Assembly (NCBI GenBank): GCA_946222885.1
Contig: CAMIAK010000033.1
Span: 1 to 6,936, forward strand
Origin: an uncultured Nesterenkonia sp.
GTDB lineage: Bacteria > Actinomycetota > Actinomycetes > Actinomycetales > Micrococcaceae
Direction: 5' to 3'
Length of the DNA stretch: 6,936 nt
Position numbers and translations under genes: made by a program. Positions 1 to 4,759 of this stretch are shown one piece after another. The number at the start of each line of letters is the position of its first letter. The first letter of the stretch is position 1. Under the pieces are notes generated by a model, which saw only the letters and a list, made by a program, of their open reading frames with translations, did no database searches and was not told where the DNA came from.

Positions 1-55
1 GCCCTTCTTCTTCCCGAACGCGCTCCACCAGCCATTGTCTCGACAGATCCGCCAC
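1..55. repeat. Terminal direct repeat (circular overlap), left copy
   Basis: These 55 bases are identical to 6882-6936. The repeat lies inside the IS3 orfB coding sequence, and the protein reads straight through the joint 6881/1. It is therefore the overlap left when a circular molecule is written as a line, not a biological repeat. The plasmid is 6881 bp. Confidence 0.93.
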
Positions 56-288
56 GCCGTGCGGTCGGCCATCACCTGGCCAGCATCACGGGCCTCATCC
101 AGAAGGAACCGGTAGCCGAACTCCGGGTCATCGCGGTGAGCATCGAAGAGCGCGTTCGCGCGATGGGCTTGGACCCGCTCCGCGCTGGTGACAGGTTCAG
201 CCAGCCATCGGTAGTAGGGCTGACGAGCGAGCTTTAAGACCCGGCACGCCACCGCGATGGGGATCCCATCGACGGCGAGCTCGCTCAC
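1..288 (-). CDS. IS3 transposase OrfB, N-terminal part (continues at 6881)
   Basis: First 96 codons of OrfB, from a GTG at 288-286. The frame is open further upstream (Leu-Tyr-Pro-Leu-Val just before the GTG) with no ATG, GTG or TTG nearby, so this GTG is the best separate start. The N-terminal region has the 'AVACRVLKLARQPYYRWL' helix-turn-helix-like segment and the 'DPEFGYRFLLDEA' block typical of IS3 OrfB (HTH_21). The reading frame crosses the circle joint exactly (Gly-Gly-Lys-Gly) and ends at 6309, giving 286 residues. OrfB is in the +1 (equivalently -2) frame relative to orfA, not the usual -1 frame; see findings. Confidence 0.85.
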   Translation of the reverse strand, partial: MSELAVDGIPIAVACRVLKLARQPYYRWLAEPVTSAERVQAHRANALFDAHRDDPEFGYRFLLDEARDAGQVMADRTAWRICRDNGWWSAFGKKKG

Positions 289-592
289 GAGCGGGTAGAG
301 CCTTTCCCGGCAGGTTCGCCTGGGAGAGATACGCCGCGGCGCGGCGCAGCACTTCGACTTCTTGTTCCAGGAGCCGGATCCGTTTGCGCGCTTCGCGCAG
401 CTCGGCTGCCTCGGTGCGGGTCTGACCGGGCTTGGCGCCGTCGTCGATCTCGGCCCGGCTGAGCCATTTCTGCAGTGTCATGGGGTGGACGCCGAAGTCT
501 TTGGCGATCTGTTCGATCGTGACTCCGGGTTCACGTTTCCTGGCTACGCGGACAACGTCGTCGCGGAACTCCGAGGGGTAGGGCTTAGGCAC
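197..592 (-). CDS. IS3 transposase OrfA (HTH DNA-binding subunit)
   Basis: OrfA binds the ends of the element and supplies the N-terminus of the OrfAB fusion in this family. The start chosen is GTG 592-590 (Met-Pro-Lys-Pro-Tyr-Pro), because it has a GGAAGGA ribosome site about 8 bases upstream and matches the family's N-terminus. A GTG at 640 would add 16 residues but lies within the inverted repeat. A transposase_8-type helix-turn-helix lies at residues 5-45 ('TIEQIAKDFGVHPMTLQKWL'), followed by a leucine-zipper-like coiled coil at about 60-85. After 'LSQANLPGK' the frame runs on for 34 residues that look like out-of-frame orfB, so the biological end is uncertain. The heptamer GGGAAAG, read G-GGA-AAG in this frame, is at 308-302. 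Confidence 0.85.
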   Translation of the reverse strand: MPKPYPSEFRDDVVRVARKREPGVTIEQIAKDFGVHPMTLQKWLSRAEIDDGAKPGQTRTEAAELREARKRIRLLEQEVEVLRRAAAYLSQANLPGKALPARERARRRWDPHRGGVPGLKARSSALLPMAG

Positions 593-634
593 AAGGACAT
601 CCTTCCAGGCCGCCCGCAGGCAAGCCAGATCAGA

Positions 635-660
635 TGTCACCCATTAGTGCGGCAGTCCCG
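635..660 (-). repeat. IS3 left terminal inverted repeat
   Basis: Read inward on the minus strand this begins CGGGACTGCCGCAC and ends GGTGACA. It matches the inner right end (6276-6301) at 22 of 26 bases and the outer right-end remnant (6221-6246) also at 22 of 26. It lies just upstream of orfA, as expected for the left end. Confidence 0.8.
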
Positions 661-722
661 CCCGCTACTTCGTGGTGCGCGAGGCCTTCGCCGAACTCCA
701 CAGCTTTCTCGACCTGGGCTGA
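660..722 (+). pseudogene. C-terminal remnant of an unidentified gene cut by the IS3 element
   Basis: Directly outside the IS3 left end an open frame reads 20 residues, ARYFVVREAFAELHSFLDLG, to a TGA at 720-722. It has no start of its own and stops abruptly at the insertion sequence, so it looks like the tail of a plus-strand gene. I do not recognise the family. Its position inside the cadmium transposon makes the lost transposase or resolvase of that transposon a candidate, but nothing in these residues proves it. The stretch is short and chance coding is possible. Confidence 0.3.
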
Positions 723-760
723 ACCTTGATGTACCCCAGGCTCAGATACGGCACGTCCGA

Positions 761-772
761 TAGAATGGCCTA
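761..772 (+). promoter_or_regulatory. Predicted -10 element for a leaderless Cys-rich peptide gene
   Basis: TAGAAT at 761-766 ends six bases before the ATG at 773. If the hexamer occupies -12 to -7, transcription starts on the A of the ATG, giving a leaderless mRNA. No ribosome site precedes the ATG, and no clear -35 is seen at the proper spacing; TTGATG at 726-731 is too far away. Confidence 0.4.
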
Positions 773-907
773 ATGGAAATGGGGTGCGCAGACTGCGGAT
801 GCGCGGTCAATCGAGGCGTCGTCGTACGCGCCTGCGATCACTACCCAGATTGCTGCTGCCATGACCTGCCGAAGACTCAGCTCGCTAGCAAGCCGCCCAA
901 CAGTTAA
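773..907 (+). CDS. Small Cys-rich metallothionein-like peptide
   Basis: A 44-residue frame with seven Cys (positions 5, 8, 10, 21, 27, 28, 29) and two His (23, 30). The pattern is C-x2-C-x-C near the N-terminus and C-x-H, then C-C-C-H, near the middle; the last 14 residues lack Cys. This composition is typical of peptides that bind Cd, Zn or Cu(I) through thiolate clusters in the cytoplasm. The CGC-x-V block recalls mycobacterial MymT, but no family assignment can be proved by eye. The gene converges on cadD, whose stop is 37 bases away, inside the same transposon, which supports a metal role. The start is set by the TAGAAT box; an ATG two codons later (779) is the alternative. A chance ORF of this size is possible, but seven Cys in 25 residues is unlikely by chance. 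Confidence 0.55.
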   Translation: MEMGCADCGCAVNRGVVVRACDHYPDCCCHDLPKTQLASKPPNS

Positions 908-943
908 GCACCCAGGGCGCAACCTTGAGCACCTCTCCCCTTG

Positions 944-1540
944 TTAGATCCCAAAGGCACCACCGGTGACCAGGATGATGACGCCTAGGGCGATGAGCAC
1001 CAGTGGGAAGAGGATGCTCTCCCAGCGTTCAAGGGCTTCGGCGATGGGTTTTCGTGCGGTGATCCATCTAGCAGCGAAGACCAGGGGTGCAACCAGTAGT
1101 AGGAAGACGAGACAGAAGGCCAGGACAGCGGGCCAGTTAAGGCTGACGAAGACTGGCACATAGATTCCGATGTTGTCTCCACCATTAGCGAAGGTCACCA
1201 GAGCCACCGTGCCGACAGAGACCCGTTTGTCCTCCAGTTGGGCTTCGTCGTCTTCTTCATCGCGGTTGCGCCATGTTCGCCATGCTGCCCAGAGCCCGAG
1301 ACTTAGTGGGATCAGCCCGAAGTAGGGCAAGACTTCTTCCGGGAGGACCACTTGAGCTCCCAGCGCCACAACTACAGCAGTCCCCAGAATGCCGATGAAA
1401 CCCACGTACTGTCCCAGCAGGATGCGGCGGGTGGTCCCTGGCTGTCCTTGGCCACGACCGAAGAACAGAGATAAGACGATAATGTCATCGATGTTGGTGG
1501 CGATGAACAGTCCGAACGCCTGTGCAGCGGTAGCCAGCAT
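944..1540 (-). CDS. cadD: CadD-family cadmium resistance transporter
   Basis: A 198-residue integral membrane protein of the Cad/CadD family, about the usual length. Six hydrophobic segments are visible at about 2-28, 40-66, 70-88, 108-131, 135-160 and 176-198, with a very acidic loop (RNRDEEDDEAQLED) between the third and fourth. Two family motifs sit in membrane segments: 'ATNIDDI' in the first and 'ANGGDN' in the fourth, whose acidic residues are likely ion ligands. Known CadD proteins give cadmium resistance, presumably by export across the cytoplasmic membrane. Its ATG shares one base with the TGA of cmtR (TGATG), so translation is coupled and expression follows CmtR control. Confidence 0.9.
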   Translation of the reverse strand: MLATAAQAFGLFIATNIDDIIVLSLFFGRGQGQPGTTRRILLGQYVGFIGILGTAVVVALGAQVVLPEEVLPYFGLIPLSLGLWAAWRTWRNRDEEDDEAQLEDKRVSVGTVALVTFANGGDNIGIYVPVFVSLNWPAVLAFCLVFLLLVAPLVFAARWITARKPIAEALERWESILFPLVLIALGVIILVTGGAFGI

Positions 1541-1896
1541 CAGTTGCTACGCGCCTGAGCGCAGCCGGGTAGAGAACACTCTGGATCTACACAGGGTGCA
1601 TCCTGGTCGACTGCGAGTGTGGTCTCGACAAGTGCATTCAGCGCTTGGGTTAGATGCGCATCTGCGATCTCGTAGCGGGTTTGGCGGCCTTCAGGTTCAG
1701 TGACCACGATCCCGCAGTCTCGCAGACAGGCTAAGTGGTTCGACACGTTGGTCCGGGTCAGCTCCAAGTCCCGGGACAACTGGGCCGGGTAGCCAGGACC
1801 CTTCAGGAGGGATAACAGGATTCGGGAACGGGTTGCGTCAGCCATGGCCCGGCCAAGCCTGTTCATCACATCAAGACGCGAAGCAATAGTCAGCAT
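1540..1896 (-). CDS. cmtR: CmtR-type ArsR-family Cd/Pb-sensing repressor
   Basis: A 118-residue winged-helix repressor of the ArsR/SmtB family. In CmtR of Mycobacterium tuberculosis, Cd(II) or Pb(II) is bound by Cys57, Cys61 and Cys102. Counting from the ATG at 1896-1894, Cys falls at exactly 57, 61 ('NHLACLRDCG') and 102 ('DQDAPC'), and the length equals that of the mycobacterial protein, which fixes the start. A longer frame from TTG 1932 would read through the operator and is rejected. Two further Cys (107, 112) lie in the C-terminal tail. The recognition helix region is 'TRTNVSNHLACLR'. The ATG lies inside a 22-bp dyad and 6 bases after a TATAGT box, so the gene is probably leaderless and autorepressed until metal binds. 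Confidence 0.92.
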   Translation of the reverse strand: MLTIASRLDVMNRLGRAMADATRSRILLSLLKGPGYPAQLSRDLELTRTNVSNHLACLRDCGIVVTEPEGRQTRYEIADAHLTQALNALVETTLAVDQDAPCVDPECSLPGCAQARSN

Positions 1897-1908
1897 GTAC
1901 TGACTATA
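1886..1908 (-). promoter_or_regulatory. cmtR-proximal operator O1 with -10 box
   Basis: The inverted repeat ATAGTCAG, six bases, CTGACTAT (1886-1907) is perfect in its 8-bp arms and has the size of an ArsR/SmtB-family operator. The minus-strand -10 box TATAGT (1908-1903) overlaps one arm and the cmtR ATG (1896-1894) is in the centre. Repressor binding would block both RNA polymerase and the start site. A weak -35, TTGCTT at 1932-1927, is 18 bases upstream. Confidence 0.75.
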
Positions 1909-1931
1909 CAGTGCCCACTGACGAAGAAGCA

Positions 1932-1954
1932 ATAGTCAGCATGTACTGACTATA
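1932..1954 (-). promoter_or_regulatory. Upstream duplicate operator O2 with -10 box
   Basis: Exact copy of O1, shifted by 46 bases (dyad 1932-1953, TATAGT 1954-1949). Transcripts from it would begin at the ATG 1942 and carry a 46-base leader before the cmtR start. The spacing of 46 bp, a little over four helical turns, puts the two dyads on roughly similar faces of DNA. Confidence 0.7.
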
Positions 1955-2096
1955 CAGTGCCCACTGACGAATCAGCGTGGGTCAACCTAACCGACGTCCC
2001 GGTGACGGATCCTCTTGCGGGACATTGTTCTTACTCCCAGCAAGCCTTGCCTGCGGGAGCGGAGACCGCCGCGGAGCGCCTGACGAACCCCGCCAT

Positions 2097-2121
2097 TTAG
2101 CTCACAAAGTCACACGTTCTC
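2097..2121. repeat. Transposon left terminal inverted repeat plus target duplication
   Basis: TTAGCTCACAAAGTCACA (2097-2114) is the reverse complement of 6203-6220 apart from one base. The following CGTTCTC (2115-2121) equals 6196-6202. The element ends in TG...CA. I cannot assign the transposon family from these ends alone. Confidence 0.85.
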
Positions 2122-2199
2122 CGAGGAGAAATCACTGAGGAAGAAGCCATCGCAGAGCTGGATCGAAAATGGAAATCTGGTCCATCCGGCGGGGACTAA
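2115..2199 (+). pseudogene. C-terminal half of the VbhA-like gene split by the transposon
   Basis: Reading from the target duplication gives 'VLRGEITEEEAIAELDRKW', then a Gly/Ser/Pro tail to a TAA at 2197-2199. This matches the C-terminal half of the intact paralogue at 5496-5708 ('LLGEISEEEAIAELDEKY'); 18 bases (2146-2163 and 5663-5680) are identical at DNA level. The N-terminal half is at 6122-6202. With no start codon of its own the fragment is presumably not expressed. Confidence 0.85.
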
Positions 2200-2244
2200 G
2201 CTGCCGCGCATCGGCTGCCGCCGATGCTTGCCCTCAGAGCAACG

Positions 2245-2387
2245 TGGTTAACCAGGTGCCTGGTCACTGACTAACCCAAGTGGTTAACCAGTGACCAACC
2301 TTGGATGCCAGCAATGGCGCGGATTGAGTAAGCAGTGGTTAACCACGTGACCAAGCTGACCAAGCGGTTTGGTTAACCACATGACCA
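2245..2387. repeat. Iteron array: four TGGTTAACCA palindromes with TGACCA boxes
   Basis: TGGTTAACCA occurs exactly at 2245-2254, 2281-2290, 2336-2345 and 2370-2379. Copies 2-4 are followed after one or two bases by TGACCA; copy 1 is followed by the inverted form TGGTCA at 2261-2266, and another TGACCA is at 2357-2362. Copy 3 extends to the 12-bp palindrome GTGGTTAACCAC. The array lies just downstream of the rep operon, between it and the split VbhA-like gene, and holds no gene. It may be the replication origin bound by RepB/RepA, or a centromere bound by the HTH protein encoded beside it. Confidence 0.8.
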
Positions 2388-2395
2388 CCCTGTGA

Positions 2396-2860
2396 CTACC
2401 CACCGAACAAGCGAGAAAGCCACGGACGACGCGGCTCAGAAGACGCAGGGGAAGGAGCTTCGCCAGATGGTTGCTCAGCTTCAGTTTCTTCACGCTTCGG
2501 CGGCTCGATAGCACGCAGTGCAGAACGCAGATCAGCCAGAGACTGACGCAGCAGCTCGCTCTTCTCCCGCTCAGCACGCAGCTCTGTCTCCAGCAGCTTT
2601 ATGCGCTGGCGCAGCTCCACGACCTCAGAGGGCTCAACCGCAGCAGTGGCCGCGGGGGTCTCTGACTGCTCATGATTGTGCTGAGGAGTGAGCTTGATCC
2701 CGGCCACGTGGAGATTGGTCACCGGCACCCGCCACCGCCCGCTGTCGTCCTTGAACGCATCGGGGAACTCACCATTTCGCTGCCGACGACGCAACGTAGA
2801 CAAGCTCACCTCAGACTGAGCGGCAACCTCTGCAAAAGTCAGTGCAGCTTGGTTACTCAT
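2396..2860 (-). CDS. HTH/coiled-coil plasmid maintenance protein (possible single-gene partition factor)
   Basis: A 154-residue protein. Residues 7-55 form a MerR/excisionase-like winged helix-turn-helix ('TFAEVAAQSEVSLSTLRRRQ', then a GRWRV wing). After a linker, residues 78-118 form a charged heptad coiled coil ('ELRQRIKLLETELRAE' and onward). A Pro/Glu-rich stretch follows, and the C-terminus is basic/aromatic, RRPWLSRLFGG. N-terminal DNA binding followed by a coiled coil is the architecture of pSK1-type Par and KfrA plasmid segregation proteins; that role here is inference. Its ATG overlaps the repB stop by four bases (ATGA), so it is the third gene of the rep operon, and its stop is 9 bases from the nearest TGACCA box of the iteron array. 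A copy-number regulator is the alternative. Confidence 0.75.
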   Translation of the reverse strand: MSNQAALTFAEVAAQSEVSLSTLRRRQRNGEFPDAFKDDSGRWRVPVTNLHVAGIKLTPQHNHEQSETPAATAAVEPSEVVELRQRIKLLETELRAEREKSELLRQSLADLRSALRAIEPPKREETEAEQPSGEAPSPASSEPRRPWLSRLFGG

Positions 2861-3195
2861 GCGCTGAGCTGATCCAGCGGCAACGGCGGCTCTACCCGCT
2901 CACGCTCTTCGGCAGCGCGTTCCTTTCGGGCACGGTAGGCCCGTTCCTTCACGGTGGGGACGCTGAGCTTGAAGTGCTCTGCCGTCTCCGGCCAGGAGTG
3001 CCCGAGGTCATCGTGGAAACGCCGGATCGCTTCGCGCTCTTCGGCCTTCTCCTTGATCCACTGATCGCGCGGTTTGGAAGTCCATCGGCGTGCAGTGCGC
3101 TCAGAAGCACCCACCAGTGCAGCGGCTTCTTTCGCTGTTCTGCCTTTGCGGTCATAGCGGGCGTACACGCTGGGCTGTTGGTAACCGTCACTCAC
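2857..3195 (-). CDS. repB: RepB, small HTH replication protein
   Basis: A 112-residue protein with two helix-turn-helix-like segments: residues 18-38 ('TAKEAAALVGASERTARRW') and 66-90 ('SWPETAEHFKLSVPTVKERA'), the second resembling sigma-factor region 4. It ends in a basic/acidic helix and a Pro-rich tail. In pAL5000- and ColE2-like plasmids of actinomycetes a small RepB of this kind follows repA and binds the origin. The start chosen is GTG 3195-3193, which overlaps the repA TGA (GTGA) and has a GGGAGG ribosome site at proper distance; the ATG at 3210 would add five residues and overlaps repA more. It probably acts with RepA at the iteron array or another origin site. Confidence 0.85.
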   Translation of the reverse strand: MSDGYQQPSVYARYDRKGRTAKEAAALVGASERTARRWTSKPRDQWIKEKAEEREAIRRFHDDLGHSWPETAEHFKLSVPTVKERAYRARKERAAEERERVEPPLPLDQLSA

Positions 3196-4145
3196 AGCAG
3201 TTCCTCCCATTGGGCTGCTCGGTTCCTGTTGCGTTTATCGCCAGTTGCCCTGCCGTTGTCGGCTCGGGCTTCCCTGCTCTGCTTTCGGCCACGTGCTCGC
3301 TGAATGGCTGAGAACTCTTCTGGCGAGAAGTTCCGCCGCGTCCACCGGGCAATCGACCGGGCGACGGATCGAACTTCCGGGTAGGCCAGAGGCCCACAGG
3401 CGAAGTCATTGGCCACGATGGTCTCGTTGACCTCGTGAGCGTGGGTGAAGACAGCCCGCTCCCACTCCTCCGCTGGCGCATCCCAGTAGCGGGCAATGGC
3501 CCGGTATGACCACTTGCGGGTGATGTCGAACAGCGAGACATTCCGACCCACCACCGAGGACTGAACAGTCTTGCGCGGGTTGCCCGCTGTCGGCAGCGCT
3601 TTGATCTCGTCGAGGGCCTTAGCTAGGTCACCCAGGCTGTAGAGCGCTTCACCCCAGAGGGTCACGTGCTCAGCATTGAGCGGATTCTTAGTGATCCGCC
3701 CGCCGTAGGAGGAATCCCCACCCAGGACGGTGTTCATCCCGTGCTCAATCCGAGCCAGCAGGTTCACCGGGCGACGGCGGGCGGCATCAGTCAGGCACAC
3801 AGGGTCTTTGAGCGCGTAGACAATATGCCCTGCCGTGGTGTGCGGGTTCATCGCCACGTAGGACGGCTCAGGAAGCCCTGAGAGGTCTGCCTGCCAGTCA
3901 GCCCCAGCAGCATCGCGGTCAGTGATGACCAGCGACCGCATGACCAACGGGTTCGACTCGATATAGGGAAGCTCTAGCGCCCGGTCCCGGCGCATGTGCT
4001 GATACGGCCCGGTCTTCGTAGAGGAGGCTAGAGGCTTCCTGGGCAGCCACCAGTCAGGGAACAGCTCGCCCTGGTGCTCTGCCGACAACATGCCCCCACA
4101 GTGCCACAAATATCCATCAGCTGGAAGTAGGACAAACGCGGCCAT
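3192..4145 (-). CDS. repA: RepA, ColE2-type theta replication initiator (replicase/PriCT)
   Basis: A protein of 317 residues from the ATG at 4145, or 299 from the ATG at 4091; neither has a convincing ribosome site, so the start is open. Residues about 55-170 match the plasmid replicase domain: 'NPLVMRSLVITDRDAAGADW', 'NPHTTAGHIVYALKDPV' and 'ITKNPLNAEHVTLWG'. Residues about 200-270 match the PriCT_1 primase C-terminal domain ('ANDFACGPLAYPEVRSVARS'). The last 35 residues are Arg/Lys-rich and likely bind DNA. ColE2-type Rep proteins recognise the origin and synthesise the primer. The gene leads the repA-repB-HTH operon. Close relatives are expected among small Brevibacterium and Corynebacterium plasmids. 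Confidence 0.92.
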   Translation of the reverse strand: MAAFVLLPADGYLWHCGGMLSAEHQGELFPDWWLPRKPLASSTKTGPYQHMRRDRALELPYIESNPLVMRSLVITDRDAAGADWQADLSGLPEPSYVAMNPHTTAGHIVYALKDPVCLTDAARRRPVNLLARIEHGMNTVLGGDSSYGGRITKNPLNAEHVTLWGEALYSLGDLAKALDEIKALPTAGNPRKTVQSSVVGRNVSLFDITRKWSYRAIARYWDAPAEEWERAVFTHAHEVNETIVANDFACGPLAYPEVRSVARSIARWTRRNFSPEEFSAIQRARGRKQSREARADNGRATGDKRNRNRAAQWEELL

Positions 4146-4452
4146 ATCAGTTAGTTACCCCGGGGGAGCCGGTGAGCGCAGCGAACTCCATTAGACCGTC
4201 CCACTGCGGGGAGTCTCTGCCGGACACCATCCGGGCATGAACACCACCGAAGTGATCGCACTGCTGACCTTGCTGGCTCAACTGCTACAGCCTGCCCTCG
4301 ACCTCTCAGGGCGCTCAGGAGGTGACCCCAACCCCGACGACTGACCCAAACTTCCTGTGGCACTTTCAGAAGCCCCCAGCCGCTCGCTGAGCTACCTGAG
4401 TGCCTTCCCCTCGACAAGGACGCGTAGCGTCAGCCTCTAGGCGGCATGCTAG
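4146..4452. promoter_or_regulatory. Rep control region between divergent operons, no firm gene
   Basis: About 300 bases separate repA (leftward) from the toxin-antitoxin operon (rightward). This is where the repA promoter and, by analogy with ColE2, an antisense copy-control RNA would lie. Visible structure: CCCCGGGG at 4158-4165, GACGC-GTA-GCGTC hairpin at 4419-4431, GCCTCTAGGC at 4433-4442 and GCATGC at 4444-4449. A 35-codon plus-strand frame runs from ATG 4237 to TGA 4344; it has a Leu-rich N-terminal helix but no ribosome site, and I do not claim it as a gene. I see no convincing promoter for repA. Confidence 0.4.
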
Positions 4453-4490
4453 TTTCGTACTACACTATGTAATACGAAATCAGTTAGGAG
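4453..4490 (+). promoter_or_regulatory. Toxin-antitoxin operon operator/promoter and ribosome site
   Basis: A 27-bp dyad lies at 4453-4479: outer arms TTTCGTA and TACGAAA and inner arms TACA and TGTA are all perfect, with one mismatched pair between them. AT-rich boxes that could serve as -10 (TACACT 4461-4466 or TATGTA 4466-4471) fall within it. The ribosome site TAGGAG is at 4485-4490, six bases before the TTG start. A palindrome over the promoter is the expected target for the ribbon-helix-helix antitoxin, alone or with toxin. Confidence 0.7.
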
Positions 4491-4496
4491 CGTGGG

Positions 4497-4754
4497 TTGC
4501 GAGTCCGAGTGCACCCAAGGGTGTCCGCTAAACGTCCTGAAATCAGCGATGACGACGTGCGGACCGCGTTCGAGGAAGCGCTGCGCTCTCGTGGCAGAGA
4601 GACAGACCCGATTCAGTGGGTCGGAGTCGGGATGGACCGTAAAGGTCGGCTGCTCGAGTTCATCGCAGTCGAAGACGAACCCGATGGCTGGTTGGTCTTC
4701 CACGCGATGGTTGCCACAACGAAAGTCCTCAACGAAGTCGGGCTAGGGAGGTAA
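4497..4754 (+). CDS. Putative RelE/BrnT-like toxin of a type II toxin-antitoxin pair
   Basis: An 85-residue basic protein. The frame starts at TTG 4497, set by TAGGAG six bases upstream; the GTG at 4492 is in another frame. The layout is an N-terminal helix ('ISDDDVRTAFEEAL'), then strands 'QWVGVGMDRKGRLLEFIAV' and a C-terminal 'FHAMVATTKVLNEVGL' block. This D-x-x-G-R-L-L-E ... H-A-M-x-x-T-x-K pattern is common in small BrnT-like ribonuclease toxins encoded ahead of a ribbon-helix-helix antitoxin. Likely catalytic residues (His69, Lys76, several Arg) are guesses by analogy. The gene is five bases upstream of the antitoxin. Function: probable mRNA cleavage when the antitoxin is lost, stabilising the plasmid. 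Confidence 0.6.
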   Translation: MRVRVHPRVSAKRPEISDDDVRTAFEEALRSRGRETDPIQWVGVGMDRKGRLLEFIAVEDEPDGWLVFHAMVATTKVLNEVGLGR

Positions 4755-4759
4755 GCCAG

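Larger units (their letters stand above)
1..660 (-). mobile_element. IS3-family insertion sequence, left (orfA) portion
   Basis: First part of an IS3-type element that crosses the joint; the rest is 6276-6881. It holds orfA, the first third of orfB and the left inverted repeat at 635-660. Total length is about 1266 bp (660 plus 606), normal for the family. IS3 elements move by copy-out/paste-in with a DDE transposase made from orfA and orfB. No 3-4 bp target duplication is visible between the bases outside 660 and outside 6276. Confidence 0.85.
1880..1971 (-). repeat. Perfect 46-bp tandem duplication of the cmtR operator-promoter-start
   Basis: Bases 1880-1925 and 1926-1971 are identical over all 46 positions. 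Each copy holds a 22-bp dyad, a TATAGT -10 box and an ATG. The flanks differ, so the duplication is exactly two units. The upstream copy's ATG (1942-1940) opens a 12-codon frame that stops at a TAG at 1906-1904, inside the downstream copy's -10 box. Confidence 0.95.
1..2114. mobile_element. Cadmium-resistance transposon, left part (continues from 6203-6881)
   Basis: One part of an element running from 6203 through the joint to 2114, 2793 bp in all. Its ends are the inverted repeats 6203-6220 and 2097-2114, and the 7-bp sequence CGTTCTC flanks it on both sides (6196-6202 and 2115-2121). Cargo is the IS3 element, the Cys-rich peptide gene, cadD and cmtR. Taking out the element plus one target copy rejoins a disrupted VbhA-like frame with no frameshift, which is direct evidence for transposition into that gene. 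No transposase of its own is intact. The stretch 1972-2096 inside the left end holds no gene; it has one loose inverted repeat, GTCCCG with CGGGAC. Confidence 0.85.

Noticed and set aside
362..763. Plus-strand ORF of 133 residues across orfA
   Set aside because: It is the mirror of orfA in a GC-rich region, runs through the IS3 terminal repeat, and has no recognisable domain.
1540..1932. Longer cmtR product of 130 residues from TTG 1932
   Set aside because: It would translate through the operator and -10 box. Starting at ATG 1896 gives 118 residues with Cys at 57, 61 and 102, exactly the CmtR metal ligands.
2284..2577. Minus-strand ORF of 97 residues overlapping the iterons
   Set aside because: It is out of frame with the HTH/coiled-coil gene and runs through the palindromic repeats, so it is a shadow.
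2842..3303. Plus-strand ORF of 153 residues opposite repB
   Set aside because: Antisense to repB and the repA end; it is rich in Cys, Leu and Ser as expected for an antisense frame, while the minus-strand genes have HTH motifs, ribosome sites and ATGA/GTGA coupling.
4237..4344. 35-codon plus-strand ORF in the rep control region
   Set aside because: No ribosome site and no recognisable domain; the Leu-rich start could be chance. Left as a note in the regional entry.
4492..4746. GTG-start ORF of 84 residues overlapping the toxin gene
   Set aside because: It is in a different frame from the conserved-looking toxin and only three bases from the ribosome site at 4485-4490, whereas TTG 4497 has good spacing and a coherent toxin-like sequence.
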